From NCBI GenBank assembly GCA_038363925.1, contig JAQQWL010000006.1, forward strand, positions 5,002,501-5,066,500: a stretch of 64,000 bases of DNA, given 5' to 3'. The stretch is from Apiospora phragmitis (lineage: Eukaryota > Ascomycota > Sordariomycetes > Amphisphaeriales > Apiosporaceae). The translations under genes and the position numbers were made by a program. Positions 61,226 to 64,000 of this stretch are shown here, piece after piece; the first letter of the stretch is position 1; each line of letters starts with the position of its first letter. A model generated the notes under the pieces. The model saw only the letters and a list, made by a program, of their open reading frames with translations, ran no database searches and was not told the DNA's origin.

Positions 61226-64000
61226 ATGTTGCCAGCAGCCAAAATGAGTTTCAGTAAACTTCCTCCACGCAGTAACCATACCAGTTCCTCCCCGGATGCC
61301 GAGAATCGACCTGAAGCACCATCCCCACGCCCCAGATTCGACTCTACGAAGACATCCCACCGCCTACGCGAGGGCCTACCGCAGCAATTACCATCGTTCT
61401 CGATGTCTAGCATAAGGAAAGGGCGGAGGTCGATATTCAAGGAGATAGGTCTGGGCGACGACCATGAGTGCGAAAACGACCATTACGGAGAGCGATCGTC
61501 ATCAACCGCTTCCCGCATGATGACCGAGAGAGAATTTCACGAGATCACCGGCCTTTCGTTCGAGGACCAGCACTCAAGCTCGCCTCGCAGCCGAGAACGA
61601 CGAGATTCGAGCGACGATGAAGGACGAGACGACATGCCGAAGACGCGGCTAGGCTGGCTGTCGAAATTATCGCCGAAACGGCCCAAGATCAAGTCCGCTG
61701 CCGGTGCGCCCCCTTCCGCTGTGTCGGGCCTCCACCGTCTCTCTATGATTGCGTTGCTCATTGCTGTTTTTATTCCTGCCATCAGTTATCGCCATGGTTA
61801 TGAAAAGGCTGAGATCAGCGGTGCAGATGCCGGCGTCATTCCGGTGAAACGCGACATCGTGCTCGACACGCGCGCTGACAGCCCCGTGGATGTTTGTTTG
61901 CGATGGGCACATCAATGTGAGTAATAGACACCCAATAGAAAACGATTTCAGCAAGGATCTGTATGACTGACTGCATATAGCCGCCATGGTCAATGGCACG
62001 ATATACATATATGGAGGCCAGGCCAAAACCCAAGGCGACCAGAAGCAGAACACTTGGAGTAAGAAAGGAGTTCGGTTCATGGGGAAAGTAAAATGGCTGA
62101 CAGTATAACAGACAACAACCTGCTGATATTGGATACTACTAAATCCTGGGAAATCAGCTCGCCAGCCATGACTGGTTTGGCAAAGCCATCTGGTCCACCG
62201 GCTGTCTCGCTTGGCTACCTGTGGAACGACTACAACAATCTCTTCCTGTACGGTGGAGAATTCGCTGACAACCCGTACACCGAGCCCGAGCCTTATGCGA
62301 CATGGAAATATGACATCGCTGCGACGTCCTGGACGGAATACAGCACCCCGAAGACCTCGGCCGGAAATGCCTCGGAGCCTGCAGACGTGCCCATCCAGCG
62401 CGCCGGCGAAGGCGCGGGTGTCTCAGTCCCCGAGCTCGGGCGCAGTTGGTATTTCGGCGGCCACCTCGACCTCGCCACGACGCAGGGCTGGTCGAACCAG
62501 ATCGACCGGGTCTATCTCAAGGGCCTGCTCGAGTTCACGCACCCGGGCTACGCCAACAACGGCGTCGACTCGCTGCACGCCTCGGGCGCGGGCGACGGCG
62601 GCGCCTACCGCAACATCACCGAGGGCGGCATCCAGGACTCGTCGGGCTTCACCGAGCGCGCCGACGGGCAACTCGTGTTCGTGCCGGGCTGGGGCCCCAG
62701 CGGGATCCTGCTGGGGCTCGGCGGCGGCTCGACGGCCAACAAGGACTCGACGGCCGAGTTCGCCAGCATGTCCACCATCGACGTCTACGACATCGAGACG
62801 AGCGAGTGGTACCACCAGCAGACGCGCGGCGAGGCCCCCGGCGTGCGCGTCAACCCCTGCGCCGTCGTCTTCTCGGCCCCCGACGCCTCCTCGTTCAACA
62901 TATACTTGTACGGCGGCCAGAACCTGCTGCCCGTCGCGGGCCAGACCCAGTACACCGACCTCTGGATCCTGACCGTGCCCTCCTTCACCTGGATCAAAGT
63001 CGACATCGAAAAGGATGGTGAGCCACCAGCACGCGCGGGCCATACCTGCCACGCGCGTGACGGGCAGATGATCGTTGTGGGCGGGTACATCGGGCAGACG
63101 ACCCAGTGCGACGGCGCGGGCGTCTACAACTTCAACGCGTCCTCCCTGAAGTGGCAGGACCAGTTCGCCGCCGCTGACCACCCAGCCGACATTTCACCCG
63201 ACAACAGCATTCTGGCCGACAGCTACGGCTACCAGGTCCCCGACGTCGTACAATCTGTCATTGGGGGTCACTCCGACGGTGGTGCTACGGCTACGCACCC
63301 GGCGTCGGGTCCCGCGAGCGACGGACCCTTCGCCACGGGCAAACCCCCCGTCTTCACAGTAACGGCGCCAGGCGGCGGCGCGACCGTGACGTCGCTCCCA
63401 CCCGGCGTGAACTCGGACGGCAGCCCCAGCGGCGGCGCGCCCAAGGGCGGCCTCATCGCGGCGGGCGTTGTCGCGGGCGTGCTCGGCGTCGCAGCGCTGT
63501 ACCTCGGCTTCTGCGCCTGGCTGTACCGCCGCCAGGTCGCGGCTTACAAGAAGCACATGCTGGCGGCCAACCGGTACAGCGGCGCCGTCATCCCGAGGAG
63601 GGCGAGGTCGCCGACGACGGCCTCGCGCACGACTTCGCGAATACAACCTACGGCGGCGCTAGCGCGGCTCTGGCTGGCACGGGCGGCGCCGCGGCTATCA
63701 AGGAGAAGCTGCGCAAGAACAAACGGTGCGGCAGCTCGAGCGGCGAGAGCGGGCAGCAGCGCGAGCAGTTCGGCTGGGTCGGCCCGCGTGCGGATAAGAA
63801 TAACAACGGCGGCAACGGTGGTAGCAACCAACCGTTCCTGAGCGAGCCCAAGTGGATGTCGTCGTCGGCCGACGAGCCGTCGCCTTTGTCCGGAGGCGGC
63901 GCGGCCAACAGCTCGTCGCACAATACAGCAGCAGCGACAAGGCGCCGCGGCCGAGCGAGGACCGGAACCCGTGGGGCTGGTTCGAGAGCCCGAGCTCGGG
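61226..64000 (+). CDS. kelch-repeat membrane protein (3' end outside window)
   Basis: Exons 61226-61916, 61981-62058 and 62112 to the window end; donors are GTGAGT and GTAAGA, acceptors ATAG and ACAG, all in phase. The first ~170 residues are basic, Ser-rich and cytosolic in character. A hydrophobic helix follows at 171-189 (LSMIALLIAVFIPAISY). Kelch-type units come next: GTIYIYGGQ, NNLFLYGGEF, RSWYFGGHL, FNIYLYGGQN, GQMIVVGGYIG. A Ser/Pro/Gly stalk leads to a second helix, GLIAAGVVAGVLGVAALYLGF, with a basic juxtamembrane stretch (YRRQVAAYKKH) and a Gly/Ser/Asn-rich tail. One base is missing near 63592-63595 and another near 63921-63924; the frames after each make sense (tail WGWFESPSS). Fungal kelch proteins often act in cell polarity or at the cell surface; the role here is unknown. 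ATG 61244 is an alternative start. Confidence 0.75.

Noticed and set aside
62211..63181. Long minus-strand and other-frame ORFs (up to 253 aa) over the kelch gene
   Set aside because: They are Ala/Arg/Gly/Val-rich shadows of a GC-rich exon.
1..64000. tRNA, rRNA, CRISPR array or transposon
   Set aside because: No cloverleaf with a GGTTCRANYCC arm, spaced direct repeats, transposase, reverse transcriptase or terminal repeats were found by eye; a tRNA scan would be the decisive test.

Overview
The window reads as nuclear DNA of a filamentous ascomycete (Pezizomycotina, most likely a Sordariomycete). Coding exons are GC-rich, most introns are short with GTANGT donors and CTAAC/CTAAT branch sites, intergenic spaces are long, and the gene set is fungal: ATP14, SCH9, ABP1, NAR1, a GRX3/4 glutaredoxin, a Zn2Cys6 regulator, a membrane-anchored multicopper oxidase and a secreted alpha-amylase. 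I found no prokaryotic operon, CRISPR array, rRNA, tRNA or intact transposon.

Layout. 0.95-1.75 kb (+): ATP synthase subunit h. 4.3-7.1 kb (-): Sch9 AGC kinase, with a possible long 5' leader (upstream short ORF or exon near 8.5 kb). 9.2-14 kb: no gene. 14-15.5 kb (-): unknown 411-aa protein. 17.9-18.4 kb (-): cysteine-rich CYSTM-like protein. 21.1-23.7 kb (-): Abp1. 24.7-26 kb (+): C2H2 zinc-finger protein, possibly Iec1-like. 26.4-27.2 kb (-): four-helix membrane protein. 28.2-29.9 kb (+): Nar1. 30-31.1 kb (-): SUZ-domain protein. 31.2-31.6 kb (-): doubtful small membrane protein. 31.9-32.4 kb (+): 110-aa protein. 36.1-38.1 kb (+): fungal-specific regulator-like protein. 39.2-40.1 kb (+): glutaredoxin. 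40.6-42.9 kb (-): multicopper oxidase. 46.1-48.9 kb (+): Zn2Cys6 factor. 50.4-52.5 kb (+): GH13 alpha-amylase. 52.8-58.9 kb (-): a tandem pair of F-box/ankyrin paralogues. 61.2 kb to the window end (+): kelch membrane protein, cut by the window edge.

The genes form no single pathway. Most are housekeeping genes (respiration, TOR/Sch9 signalling, actin, cytosolic Fe-S assembly and Fe-S sensing through Nar1 and Grx3/4). The right half is more accessory: oxidase, C6 factor, amylase and the F-box/ankyrin pair.

The main caution for a reader is that many clearly real genes carry single-base frame breaks, mostly one missing base in or beside a short G/C run (four in ABP1, four in NAR1, two in the kelch gene, one each in CYSTM and amylase, many in the F-box/ankyrin pair; one extra base each in the oxidase and the regulator-like gene). 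The simplest reading is residual indel error in a long-read assembly, so protein predictions here need raw-read or RNA support. I see no convincing undescribed system. The nearest candidate is the F-box/ankyrin pair, which shares an unusual cysteine-containing C-terminal module I do not recognise.
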